DNA from: Symbiodinium sp. CCMP2592
Taxonomy: Eukaryota; Sar; Dinophyceae; Suessiales; Symbiodiniaceae
DNA: 64,000 nucleotides
NCBI GenBank assembly: GCA_905221615.1
Contig: CAJNDT010006014.1
Coordinates: 62,001-126,000, forward strand
Reading direction: 5' to 3'
Shown: positions 1 through 10,280 of the stretch, in pieces
Layout of the letters: each line of letters begins with the position of its first letter
Numbering within the stretch: position 1 is the first letter of the stretch
The notes under the pieces: model-generated
Database searches by the model: none
What the model was told of the DNA's origin: nothing
What the model saw: the letters and a program-made list of their open reading frames with translations, nothing else
Translations under genes and position numbers: made by a program

Positions 1-1294
1 TGCCTCCTCGGCTGTACCATTTCAGCAAGGAGCTGAAGACCAGCCGGCGGTCGCAGGGAAGTGCGGCGCCAGTGTCGGGGTGGACGTGGTCATTGCTACA
101 GCAGAAGCACTGGGCGTCCTGCACCCGAAAGCTGGCGAGCTGTTTCGGCAGCGCATTCAAGTCATGGACCAGGTCCAAACCCAGGTAGAAAACCAAAGGC
201 AGCATGGCGCCGGAGACCGTGAGCAGAATGCCCGTCACAGGAAGGTAGACGTTAAGGTCTTGGGTGGCGCTCCCCTCCTCCAACGAGATCTTGACAAAGC
301 CGTAGCAGATGGCCAGGATATTCCAGAAGATTGCTCCCATAACCAGCACTCCGGTGGCCTTCAGCGGCATGAAGTGGATGCGGCGGCGGTTCTCTGGATC
401 CTTTAAGAAGGTGGCCAGCTCCAAAGTACACCTTGGTCCCTCGTAGGAATGAAGGCCCTTGCAGTTGGGCCTGCTCGGAAACACGAGCCATAAAAAAAAT
501 GGTTCTCTAGCCTCTACTTGGAGGATCATGGGACTTAGTAACTATAGTTAAGTCCCTTAATTTGGGGTTATAATTATTTATACGTATAGTTACACCAATA
601 ATAACCCTAGCTACTAAGTCCCATGATCCTTTAAGTAGTCCTGACAATGATCAAGATGCCAGAGACGACTGAAGTACCGCGGCGTCCAGAGTACCAAGAG
701 CCTCTGCGAGCGCAGCACGAAGCCGGCAAGGCCTAGGATCCCCTTTTCTTTGAGCTCCGCATCATGCTGCGCGATGCACAGCTTGTCCAGGAAAACCATA
801 CGGGATCGGCGGAAGGGAGATTGGAGCTGCTGCCAAAGCATAAGGACAACACCAAAGACGAGATGGCCGGTCAAAGACGTCCATGTCTCGTCTGGTAAGC
901 CCCCGCCCGCCCTCAGGATGCCAACGAGAACACTGGCAGCCAGTGTGGCCCAAAAGGCCGCGCGAGAGTTGTAAAGAATAAGGAGGGACAGGAACTTTAG
1001 CGACCGCCTCGAGGCCCAATCGTGGCTAAGAAAGTCGTCGAGACCGGGCGTTGGCTGGCTAAGACTATAATTCTTTGGGTCCACGTGGAACATTCCGCTG
1101 TCAGGTGTCTTCCAGTGTTTGCCACAGCCAGAAAGAGCCACGTGGAGCGGAACACCTCGCAGCAGCGAGGGTTCCAAGTTGATGCTGAGCTCCTTCTCAT
1201 CAACCTTTGTCGAGGCGACATAGGACTCCTTGTCGTCATCCTGCCACAAGGCCCCCGCCGAACTCGAGTCAGAGTCTGGAATCTGGCTGCCCAT
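1..1294 (-). CDS. Multi-pass membrane protein with TIR-like motifs (3' end outside window)
   Basis: Two exons are visible: 1294-660 and 431-1, joined over a GC-AG intron. The first ATG of the frame is at 1294; the frame opens upstream only with a GTG. Residues 88-93 read FLSHDW, 167-178 VFLDKLCIAQHD, and the end of exon 1 plus exon 2 reads RYFSRLW|CTLELATF. These match the order of motifs in TIR-like folds (FxSH.W, cysteine and aspartate after a WxDK-like strand, then R.WC.xE). Hydrophobic segments interrupt this core at about residues 104-129 and 140-157, and two more follow in exon 2 (about 236-256 and 274-297), then a cysteine cluster CFCC. I know such proteins as a large uncharacterised family in Symbiodinium. 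The TIR comparison is my inference; catalytic activity cannot be judged. The C-terminus lies beyond position 1. Confidence 0.75.
432..659 (-). other. GC-AG intron of the TIR-like membrane protein gene
   Basis: The exon ends CTCTG|GCATC at 660/659 and resumes ACCAAG|GTGTAC at 432/431. This is the only nearby join that restores the frame (Leu-Trp-Cys-Thr-Leu-Glu). The GC donor and AG|G acceptor are normal for dinoflagellates. The 228-bp intron contains an inverted-repeat element at 514-638. Confidence 0.7.
514..638. mobile_element. Family A inverted-repeat element (MITE-like), copy 1
   Basis: The element starts CTACTTGGAGGATCATGGG and ends CCATGATCCTTTAAGTAG. The ends are inverted copies of each other over about 28 bases with few mismatches. 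The inside is AT-rich and holds AAGTCCCTTAATTTGGGG, which returns in copy 2 at 24388-24480. It has no coding capacity. It lies within the intron of the first gene but does not reach its splice sites. Confidence 0.7.
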
Positions 1295-3242
1295 GGTCAA
1301 GCCGAGTGATGACGTCTGGAAGCAGTTCAGGCTCAGCTGTTTTGTTCTAGCCGACACATGTTGACGACCTAAGGTTTAGAGGGTGGGAGAACTTCAAGCG
1401 GGGGGTGCGCGGCAGTCTTGAATGTCGAGTTCCTTTGTCTGACCGACTGCATGACAAGCTCGTGATTCTGGCAAGCCAGAATCTCGAGCTCGAAGTCTCT
1501 ACCCCTCGGTTGAGACGTGACTTCGTCTGAGCCTCAAAACGATTTAGTACCATGCAAGCGGGGCAGTTGGATGAGAAGCTCACTCTGGGAAAGTGGTCAT
1601 CTTGCCCAGCTCTCCATGTCGCTTGAAATGCGTCTAGTGCGCCTGGAACCCCACCAAACCTCGTCTTAAGGCGAATCGTGGCTAATCACATCACATGACG
1701 TTTCTATGAGGGGTCGTCGTCAGAGTGTCCATGCACAAAACGAGGTGTAGGCCAGGCAAGAAGTCCCCACCAAAGGGGTATGCAATGAAGAACTCCACCA
1801 GCTGACTGGCTCTCCGCAGTGTATGACCGGGACATGCGAGAAGAAAGAAAGTGCTACAGGAGACTTTGTCTGAAAGAAACGATCCTAAGAGACCTCGTCC
1901 TGTTTGTTCACGCCGTGGGGGTGACGAACAGATCGCCCCGCGTGGGTAGACAAGATGCTGCATTCTCTATGTCATGATGTCTTCGCTTGACCGCCTGCAT
2001 TCGAAAGGTCATGATGTTTTCGCTTGGCCGCCCAGTATTCGCCCTAGCAACCGCGATGGCCAGTTGCTCAAACATACCTGAACACGCCTGTTCACCTCTC
2101 TAGTTTGCTTATAGTTTAATCCAAACCGAAAGCCCTCGTCACAAATCCGCAACGAACGCTCACCAAAATCTCTCGCCCTCTTCGGCGGAACCCGGCGCCT
2201 GCACTGGCGTCGGTACACGCGGTGAGAGCCGAAGCCCTCGGATGAAACTTGGGCTGTCGGATGCTTCGAAGAGACAAGGCTTCTCCGGGTAGGATCCTTC
2301 TGAACATCTATGTGGGCCCCATGATGCCATTTTGGCCCTTGAATCCTGACCCTAAACTTAACCCGAAACCGCCTGGCAAAGCTCCAATGGCTGCACAGCT
2401 TGGGAGGCGCCCGCATGTCTGCGCCCGCTGCGGGACTGAGAGCCAGCCTTCTGGATTGGAGCCCTTCTAATCACCGTTATATATATATATATATATGTGT
2501 GCACAGGAGAACCTTGTTTATAATCAACCCTGTTAAAGTAACTAGCACTTTCGGGGCGCCGGGGCCCGGCCTTCGCCTCGATTCGAAGCCTCCGGCGCTG
2601 TTTGCGCCTGGGTCGAATCGCTTCGGATCTGCTTCGCGAGGGATTGCGACGCTGGGGAGACTAGCGTGACTAGCGATGATTGTTTCAGGTCGCAGAGAAC
2701 ATTAGTAATATTAGGGTACGTACAGTAATGCAGATGCAGGCAAAAGCTTTTGCGTCATGCTTCCTGCTCTTAACCTCCCCTCCTCGACGAGGATTTTCTT
2801 GTCTCCGGGTGGTCCGGTGGTCGCGTTGACAATCGTTGAAGGTGAATGGATGCCTCTTGTACCCGGGTCAGGAGACGTCCTAGGGCAGTCTGGGGTGTAG
2901 TTGTCGGTGCAGGAATGTGCAGGAGGATCGCTCTCGATCGTTCGGCAATACAACCTTCCGTCGCATCTTCGTTACCTTCTGCCGTCTTCCGACACATCTA
3001 CGCAGCATATGGCAGTCCCAGCATGCTCGCAAACGCTTGAAAGTCAGGCCCGCGCATTGTGTACTCGTTCACCTGGGTGCATGCTTGAAACTGCCGGGTT
3101 TAAAGGACTCAAGCGCAAAGGCGCAAACACTGCCTGTTACGGATACTGCAACAACGACGATGACCACGACGAGGATGACGAGACGACACCAAGCACAATG
3201 AGTTGCTTCTGCTACTGCCACCGCCACTACGACTGCTCATGA
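1295..3242. other. Intergenic stretch upstream of the first gene
   Basis: No convincing gene is seen; short open frames exist on both strands but show no recognisable domain. It holds a 37-bp direct duplication (1971-2044), a short TA run near 2480, and an 11-base match to the core of the dinoflagellate spliced leader near 2329, which may be chance. Confidence 0.5.
1971..2044. repeat. 37-bp direct duplication
   Basis: GTCATGATGTCTTCGCTTG at 1971 recurs as GTCATGATGTTTTCGCTTG at 2008, and both copies continue with CCGCC..ATTCG-like sequence. The period is 37 bases and there are two copies with a few changes. Confidence 0.75.
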
Positions 3243-3337
3243 TACTACTACTACTACGACGACTACTACTACTACTACTACTGCTACTACTACTACTACT
3301 GCTACTGCTACTGCTACTCCTACTGCTACTGCTACTG

Positions 3338-3377
<40 letters not shown>

Positions 3378-3403
3378 GACGACCACGAGGACGACTACGA
3401 CTA
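3243..3403. repeat. (TAC)n trinucleotide array with CGA and TGC variants
   Basis: About 160 bases of TAC units with interspersed GAC and TGC. The long leucine- or valine-only open frames across it are a consequence of the repeat, not a protein. Confidence 0.95.
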
Positions 3404-5800
3404 ACACGACGGCGGCCAAAAAGGAAACGATGCTTGCAGTCGTGGGGGCTCTACAGTAGCTGTACCATCAAGCTCGCATAGACGTAGCGATGGCAGAGGA
3501 TGGTGATTTTGAACTTTGCTGAGCCGATGATGCTGCTGACGATGGTAGTGGCATTGTGCTTACGATGGGTAGATGGCGAAGACGGCATCATCTACGACTG
3601 CGAGCTTGCGAGCTGTTGTGCTGAGAATGCCTGGGTTTCTTTGCTAATCATGGAACCAAGACGAGTGCACCTTCCTAACATTCCCAATGAAAGTCTCCCA
3701 GGTCTCGGACCCACCGCTCCGATAGTACAGCGCACCGGGCCGGCCTGCGTGGCCTTCCAATGAACATGGGAGGGGGCGGACTTCAAGGGAACGCACCAGC
3801 CCAGAAACTCGTCTCAGTTCTCCGATCAAAAATCCTTACACCTGAAGCCCTATGATGCCCTAATATGCCCTATGTCTTGCGCACAAAGTTGCAGTTGGGC
3901 CCTCGCAGCCACAAGTCATGAGCTCCCCACCCTGGCACACGAAGCCGAGGCCAAGGCATTGAACGCTGGCATGGCGGGGGCGGGGGTTAAGGCAACAGCC
4001 GGCGACGTGAACCTGCAATCTGGGTTACTGGGTCCGAACATTGGGTGCGCCTGGGTCTCCGTGTCTCCGTCTGTCTCTCTGCGTGTCTCTCTGTCTGAGC
4101 CTTTGCGGTTCATTTTTCCCAATCATTAGTCAACATGTCACCTGAAATCTCAGGCGCCCAAATCTTCATTGCCTAATTAGCGCTCTGAACTCTGAGCAAT
4201 CCAATCCGAGATCGGAAACTCCGAATTACTCAAACTTCGGTGGTGTGAGAGCCGCCTAATCCCGAAGCAAGCAAGCTACTGCACCAGCACAGGCCTCAAA
4301 ACCTAATGCACCTTGGACTTGGACGGCTCTTGCCCAGGCCCCGGCGACGTGTTCGCTTGAGGTGGCGTCCGCGCCGCAGGCAGCAGGATCGGCCTGTTCT
4401 GCGGTTGACTGTCCGCTTCGCTTCGACTGTAGGTCTAAGCAAATCGCCGAACGGTGGGGGGAGAGAATGCTTCGGGATGTGCGATGGACGGCTTGGCATG
4501 GCAAGAACACATAGGCATCGGCTCGTTGAAGAGTTCACCTCCCTGCGACACACCTTTAGACAATGCCCGGCAGTGAAGAACTGCCATTCATTTACGACGC
4601 GTGCAGGGCACGACTGCAATGCGCTCCAGATGATGAATGGGCCTGCCCTCGCTATCGAGAACAGCATGACGTGCATGCATCCCCCCACCGTGCCGTCCAC
4701 ACGAAGTTGAAAAAACAGAAGTGCGATCCCCATCTGAACCCCCTGGACATGCAATACAACGCACGCAGGCCAGCAGCGCGCTGAAACAAGCTCCGATCAA
4801 AACGAATCACAGAACATGGTCGAGAAAGTAGGAAGGACCCCACAGTGGACTACAGAGATCTAGGGTTCAGATCCACGGCTCTGCTGCCTCGTGCCCGCCA
4901 GCTGAGCTGGGCCAGGCGGTTGCGGCGTTCCTGTTCCAGCCTGGCCACAGACACCATCCAATGCGTCCGTGCACGGACATGAACACCAATGCCATTACCA
5001 TCGCAGTACGACCAAAGCAACAGACATGACAATCAGACCTGTGCTGCATGGCTAGCAGCCAACATTAACATAGTGACAGAAGGAACTCGAGGAGGCTAAA
5101 CATGTCTATGTTTCAGGCAGCCGACCTGCAAGCTGCCCGTCCTCCTCAGTCAGAGCTCTTGTGTTCAACTGGGGGGGATTTGTTTTTGGCTGCGTTCGGG
5201 CCTACACGGCTGTCGCAGGGTGTGTAGTTGCTGGCACCTCACATGAAACCCCTGTTTGCCTAGAGCAGGGAGTGGAATGCTGCTGTTCCAAAAGCTCTTC
5301 CAACAAGTTTGTGCCCCGTTCTCAAATTCTCCTTTTGTCTGGAGGCCGAGTCCTCTCTTTCGAGCCCTAGGGTCCTCCTCACAAACTCTAGTTTCCTTCC
5401 AGAGGCATGCGGCATGCTCCTCTTTGTCGTATGAGGTCTACCCTCTGCCGGGCGGCTTTCTCAGGTGTTCTTGCTTTTTCCAGGCCGCTTGGACTGCACG
5501 TTTTCTCCTCTTCCTATTTTCTCTCGAAGTTTTTTGTAGGTCAATTGTTGTCAATCTCATCCGAACAGTTTGGTTCTGTTTCTCACCTTGTAGATACCTT
5601 TCAACTACTTTGCTTCTGCTGTTCCATCTTCTTTCCCTCAAACTCTCTGGTCTCTTTCGACCGCGCTCTTCCGGTTTCTTAATTCTTACGAATGTAATCC
5701 TTTTCGGCGGATTTACCCCTCCACAACCTCCTCAAACTCTCCTTTCTGTCAGAATTTCCCTTGGAACCGGCACATTTCTGTCTCTGAAATTTTCTGCCGT
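3404..5800. other. Intergenic stretch, no recognisable gene
   Basis: Open frames of 60-150 codons occur on both strands without domains or splice logic. A tRNA-like remnant on the minus strand near 4866-4920 is described under findings. The segment 5300-5790 is pyrimidine-rich on the plus strand. Confidence 0.4.
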
Positions 5801-5960
5801 GCGTGCGTGCGTGCGTGCGTGCGTGCGTGGGCGGGCGTGCGCGGGCGTGCGTGCGTGGGCGTGCGGGCGTGGGCGTGCGTGCGTGCGTGGGCGTGCGTGG
5901 GCGTGCGTGGGCGTGCGTGGGCGTGCGTGGGCGTGCGTGGGCGTGCGTGGGCGTGCGTGC

Positions 5961-5991
<31 letters not shown>

Positions 5992-6243
5992 TGGGTGCTG
6001 TGTGGGTGCGTGGGTGGCGCGTGGGTGCGTGGGTGGGTGGGTGTGTGTGTGTGTGTGTGTGTGTGTAAGCGCGTGAGCGTGCGCGTGCGTGCGCGTGCGT
6101 GCGCGCTTGCGCGTGCGCGCGTGCGTGCGTGCGCTTGCGCGTGCGCGTGCGGGTGCAGGTGCGTGTGCATGTGTGCGTGTGCGTGTGTATGCTTGTGCAT
6201 ATACGTGTGTGTGTGTGTGTGGGTGGGTGTGCGTGTGCGTGTG
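5801..6243. repeat. GTGC/GGGCGTGCGT minisatellite grading into TG repeats
   Basis: GTGC tetramers at 5801-5830, then a 10-base unit of the type GGGCGTGCGT repeated several times at about 5888-5955, then GGGT, (TG)n and GCGTGC mixtures to 6243. The arginine, alanine, cysteine and valine-only frames over it are artefacts of the repeat. Confidence 0.95.
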
Positions 6244-6697
6244 CTCCTCTTTTTGAAATTGTCCCTGCCCACTCTCTATCGAACGGTTCGCGCCAATTAC
6301 TGCTGCCCTTGGACTGGTTCGCTCGCGTCTGAGGCTTTCGGAAGTGTTTGCTTCTTCTTCTCAATTGTTCTACTTCCTTTCGATTGGTCTTGAAATTCTC
6401 CTCTCTTTTCCAGTCTCGAGTTCTCTCCTTGTCAGATTGCCGTGTCTCTTTCGAGCGGTTTGCCGATGTTTCTGACATGTTTTGGTCACTTTTGACACGT
6501 TTTCGTGTTTCTCAAAGCCTCGTCTTTGTCGGAAGAGCTTCGAGCACTTGACAAAGAGCAAACACCTCCATTTAGGGAAGTAAAACAGCTCAAAGGTTTG
6601 CCAACAGCCGCACCTATTCGGGGTTTAGGAAAAGATTGCAGGTTGATAGTCGCAGACTTTCATTCGACGACATTTGCTATAATCGAGTTGGAAAGGT

Positions 6698-7057
6698 TCA
6701 CCGTGCAAGGCTGCTGCGGAGGCTTTGCAGGCATTGAATGCTTTGACCGGCTGCTTCGCGACCTTCCCAAATCCCGAAGAACGCCGGCAACATCAATCTC
6801 AGTGCTGAATTCACTCCGACAGTGCTGACGATAACGCCAACCAAGAACAACGCAGTTGCAACCTGAATGGGCCCTGCAGAAAACCCATCTTCTCTCGCGT
6901 GACTGCCCTCCCCGGCTCGGCTGCCAGCACAGGCAGAGACTTGGCGGCCGAGCTTACCTTGGCACGACGACCCAAGCCCCAGGCAAGGCGAGGAGCAAGG
7001 GAGCTTACCTTCCTGAAGCGCCAAGCCCCAACTCTTCTTCTGCGAGCGTGCAGCCAT
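6698..7057 (-). CDS. Small predicted single-pass membrane protein (two exons)
   Basis: ATG at 7057 opens MAARSQKKSWGLALQE. A donor AAG|GTAAGC follows at 7009/7008 and an acceptor TTTTCTGCAG|GG at 6874/6873. The join keeps the frame and gives 74 residues with a strong hydrophobic helix at about 20-40 (start PIQVATALFLVGVIV). A polypyrimidine tract and CAG stand upstream at about 7180 (TTCTTCCTACAG), suitable for trans-splicing of a leader. A second donor with the same AAG|GTAAGC context lies at 6958/6957 and keeps the same phase, which would add 17 residues. A small basic N-terminus before one helix recalls ER translocon subunits such as Sec61 beta or RAMP4, but key residues do not line up, so I give no name. 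Confidence 0.4.
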   Translation of the reverse strand: MAARSQKKSWGLALQEGKLPCSSPCLGLGSSCQGKLGRQVSACAGSRAGEGSHAREDGFSAGPIQVATALFLVGVIVSTVGVNSALRLMLPAFFGIWEGREAAGQSIQCLQSLRSSLAR

Positions 7058-7630
7058 GGGCGGCGCCAACGGCGGCTGCGGTGTCGAGGAGGCGGAAGTC
7101 GACGCCTTTGGTCTGAGCTGCGCTTGGGGCTTCTCATCACTGGTTCGGCCTGAGATGCTTGTGCAAGCTTTGGGAGTACTGTAGGAAGAAGGAGACACCA
7201 CCTCACCTTACGGCCTTGCGGGCCAAAAGTTGTGCAGCCTCTTGAAAAGTTTAAAGACATCACTACACAGGGAAGAAGGGTTACCAATAAATGAACAACC
7301 ATAAAGCCAGATTGCGAAGTGACTCTACGTCTCTGGAGTTTCTCGGAAGGGATGCTCCGGAGGCACGGGAGACAGGCAGTGACTGTTCGCAGATCCACTA
7401 CACTGTTCACCAGCTGAACCCCAAGCCATCCCAAAAGCCAGTCTTGTGCCGATCCATCGGAGTATATCGGAATCTTCGAGCCAAGGTCGAGCAGCTTTTC
7501 GCGGAACGCGTGCCGCCGTGTGCTATGTGGAAGCAGCCGGAGATTCCAAGATACGTTGGACACCGACGCACTGATGGGAGTCTGTGTTATGGCACGGCTT
7601 CTGCACGAATGCTTTGTCTTATGACGGTTG
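7058..7630. other. Upstream region of the small membrane protein gene
   Basis: It holds possible splice signals on the minus strand (donor CGTAAG|GTGAGG near 7207, acceptor TTCCCTGTGTAG near 7257). No other gene is evident. Confidence 0.35.
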
Positions 7631-7816
7631 TGCGCCTGTCTGTCTCTGTCTCTACGTCTATGTCTCCGTATGCATGCTATGCATGCTGCCTGCCTGCCTG
7701 CCTGTCCGTCTGTGTGTGTGTGTGTGTGTGTGTGCGTGTGTGTCCCTGCCTCTGTGTCTTTGTCGGTCTTTGTCCGTCTCTGCCTGCCTGCGTGGCTGTC
7801 TCTGCGTATGTCTGTG

Positions 7817-7847
<31 letters not shown>

Positions 7848-7945
7848 TTGTGTGCGTGTGTGCTTGTTTGCTTGTGTGCATAAACACATGTACATCGGTC
7901 CATTTCTCTGTCGGTCCGTCCGTCCGTCCATCCAATGCAACATGC
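7631..7945. repeat. TG/TCTG/TGCC-rich low-complexity tract
   Basis: Mixed GTCT, TGCC, (TG)n and TCCG short repeats on the plus strand, including two pure TG runs of about 20 bases near 7712 and 7826. Confidence 0.9.
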
Positions 7946-8447
7946 ATGCATGGTTTAATGCACACACATGCGCTCAGACTCATATGGCCTAGCTGTACAA
8001 GGGTTTAACTCGCACAATGACAAAGCGACAATAGCTGCAACATTTGCACATGCAAATATGTAACGTAGTCTCTGGCTGTGTACTGTTTCGGGCTTCCAAA
8101 AGTCGGTAGCATCAAAGACACAGGACCTGTGTTACAACGGCATCCTTGCTCTCAGAAAATCCAAAGCTGTAGGTCAGGCGGACAGATCACACTGCGCCAA
8201 CGGCCTGGCACAAGTGTGAAAGGCGAGCTCTTATCTTTCTCCGTGCATCAGAAGGCAGGAACTTGGAAAATTATGGCTCCAGCTTCGAATGTCGCTCTTC
8301 GACCACCCGCTTGCGGAGGCGTCTGACACTCGCATATTGTTCCTGGAATCTGAGCGATGTTTCCGATACCTTTTTGGCTTGTCGGACTTTAATGCATGGC
8401 TGCGTGGCTTTCTCCTGGCTGCCGTGCAGCTCCGAATAAATACATGC

Positions 8448-8545
8448 GTGTATATATATATACATGTATATATATATATATATATACATATGTCGTTGAG
8501 AAACGTCCCGTGCTTCAATACAGTGTATTCTGCACGAAGCCGTCG

Positions 8546-8608
<63 letters not shown>
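8448..8608. repeat. (TA)n and (AC)n microsatellites
   Basis: TA-rich runs at 8448-8491 and an almost pure (AC)n run of about 60 bases at 8548-8608. They are separated by some 55 bases of ordinary sequence. Confidence 0.95.
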
Positions 8609-8610
<2 letters not shown>

Positions 8611-10075
8611 TCACAGTGAGGACATCAAGCTGCGAAATGTGCCGCTGGCGAACGTTCACGGAATCCGCTGTTCAATCGTACGGTTTTACAAAATCTTTCG
8701 AGTGCCTTCAAAGACTTCAAACATGCAATGCTCCTTCCCTGGTTCTGACGTCGGGGCACGACAACAGGGCTCGATGAAATAGCAGTGATAATGAATGCAA
8801 CTGTTGAGTCTGCAACTACCAGTGCTGTCAGAAACCTGATCCCTCACAGCGGGATGCAGTAAAGATTGCATTTATATTTGTTCGGATAATGTAGAATTTA
8901 GACTTGCATGCATCATCCTGAAGTGCGGTAGATATTCGCACCTAACTGTTGTCTGCTCGAACTTCCGAAGCGGAATCCTTATTTCCAGCCGGATCGTCCG
9001 GATAGGTCCGTGGTCACCATCCGACATCTGTAATCATTCTACCACTCTGAGCTATTAGTCATGCTGAAACAGCTCTCTTCGAGACCTGCGCTTCGCACAA
9101 TGCGCTGGGCCGCGGAATCCTTTCCTCGCTCTCTGTGCAAGACGGCTGCAACTTAGTTGACTGTGAATCAGCAGCCCAGCACATCGTGAATCCTACAGCC
9201 ATGAACAGCCGTAGCTCTGTGTGTTCTGCGAACTGATAGCTTGGGAGCAACAGCAGCCACCTGCAGAAGCTCTCTTCAGTGAATATGCTGGGAAGCCCCA
9301 AGAACTCATACTAGCGAACCATGGCATCCTGTTAACAGGGCATGATCTGCAGAGGCTACCTCTAGGCCTGAACAGCCATCTCTCTCCTGCTCTCCGGGCT
9401 TTTCAGGCCGAGTTCGTCGAATTAAACCCTGACTGCCACGCAGTGGGAAAGCAACGGCCCAAAGTCGCGTGGAATCGAAAGCACGAATGCATCCCGAAAG
9501 GCACCAGCCCTCATGGAACTCTGCAGCTTTGTCAGCAGCTAAACCTGCTGATCCCAAAATTTTCAGCGTAGGGTCGTCAAGTGCAAATAAGCAAGCTGGC
9601 AGCAAGCATCTATAGAGAAAGGGTGGTATGCCAAGGTTGGTTCGCCGAAAATGAGGGCTTGACAATTTTGTTTTCGCAGAAACCGCCTCTACGCAACTTC
9701 ATATCTGTCATAACTTGCATGGTTGACCGAGCTGCTCCACTCGAAGAAGACTGCTGAATTTGGACCACTCCGCAAGGTAGCCGAAGCACACAGTACACAA
9801 TCTCGTTCACCACTGCGCAGGCCCATCGAATTCGTGTCAAATGCCATGCGGGAATAGTGGCTTCTCCCCTCTCAGGTGAAGGGTTGGAAAGACTGGTCTG
9901 GAACCTTCAAGTTGACCCTTGTAACCGACTATACCACAAGTAGAAGCGAGCTCAAGCATACCCTCAAGTCGAGAAACTGCTGCTCCTCTGTGCTTCAGTT
10001 TTCGACGACAGCTTCTAGATCACCACGGCTCCTGCTGCTCGTCGTCTACTGCAACTACAAGGATGACGACTGACG
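8609..10075. other. Intergenic stretch, no recognisable gene
   Basis: No domain, splice chain or repeat is visible. A degenerate tRNA-like string on the minus strand near 8985-9056 was examined and rejected. Confidence 0.4.
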
Positions 10076-10280
10076 ACAGCTTATACCTACTACTACAGTA
10101 GTACTAGTACAAGTACCAGTACTGGTACTACTACTCCTTTTTCAGCATGGGCTTTGGTTGTATGCCGGCAAGCTGGGCTCTCAAGGTCTTCATGCGCTCC
10201 TACTACTAGTACGACGACGACGACTACTACTACTGCTGCTACTACTGCTACTACTGCTGCTAATGCTACTACGAAGCCTG
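10076..10280. repeat. Palindromic TAC/GTA tracts
   Basis: At 10084-10137 TAC units change to GTAC palindromes (AGTACTAGTACAAGTACCAG). At 10198-10280 a second tract of TAC, CGA and TGC units follows. Confidence 0.85.

Noticed and set aside
3203..3481. Long leucine-only and valine-only open frames over trinucleotide arrays (also at 21.6-22.0, 35.5-36.0, 38.4-41.2 kb)
   Set aside because: They follow from the repeat motif having no stop in the frame; composition and lack of non-repeat domains rule out ordinary proteins.
5679..6478. Histidine/threonine-rich and arginine/alanine-rich frames of about 200-250 codons
   Set aside because: They arise from the GTGC/TG minisatellite read in either direction.
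8985..9056. tRNA gene on the minus strand (TAGCTCAGAGTGGTAGAATG)
   Set aside because: The A box is good but the D stem does not pair, there is no T loop sequence, and no acceptor stem forms.
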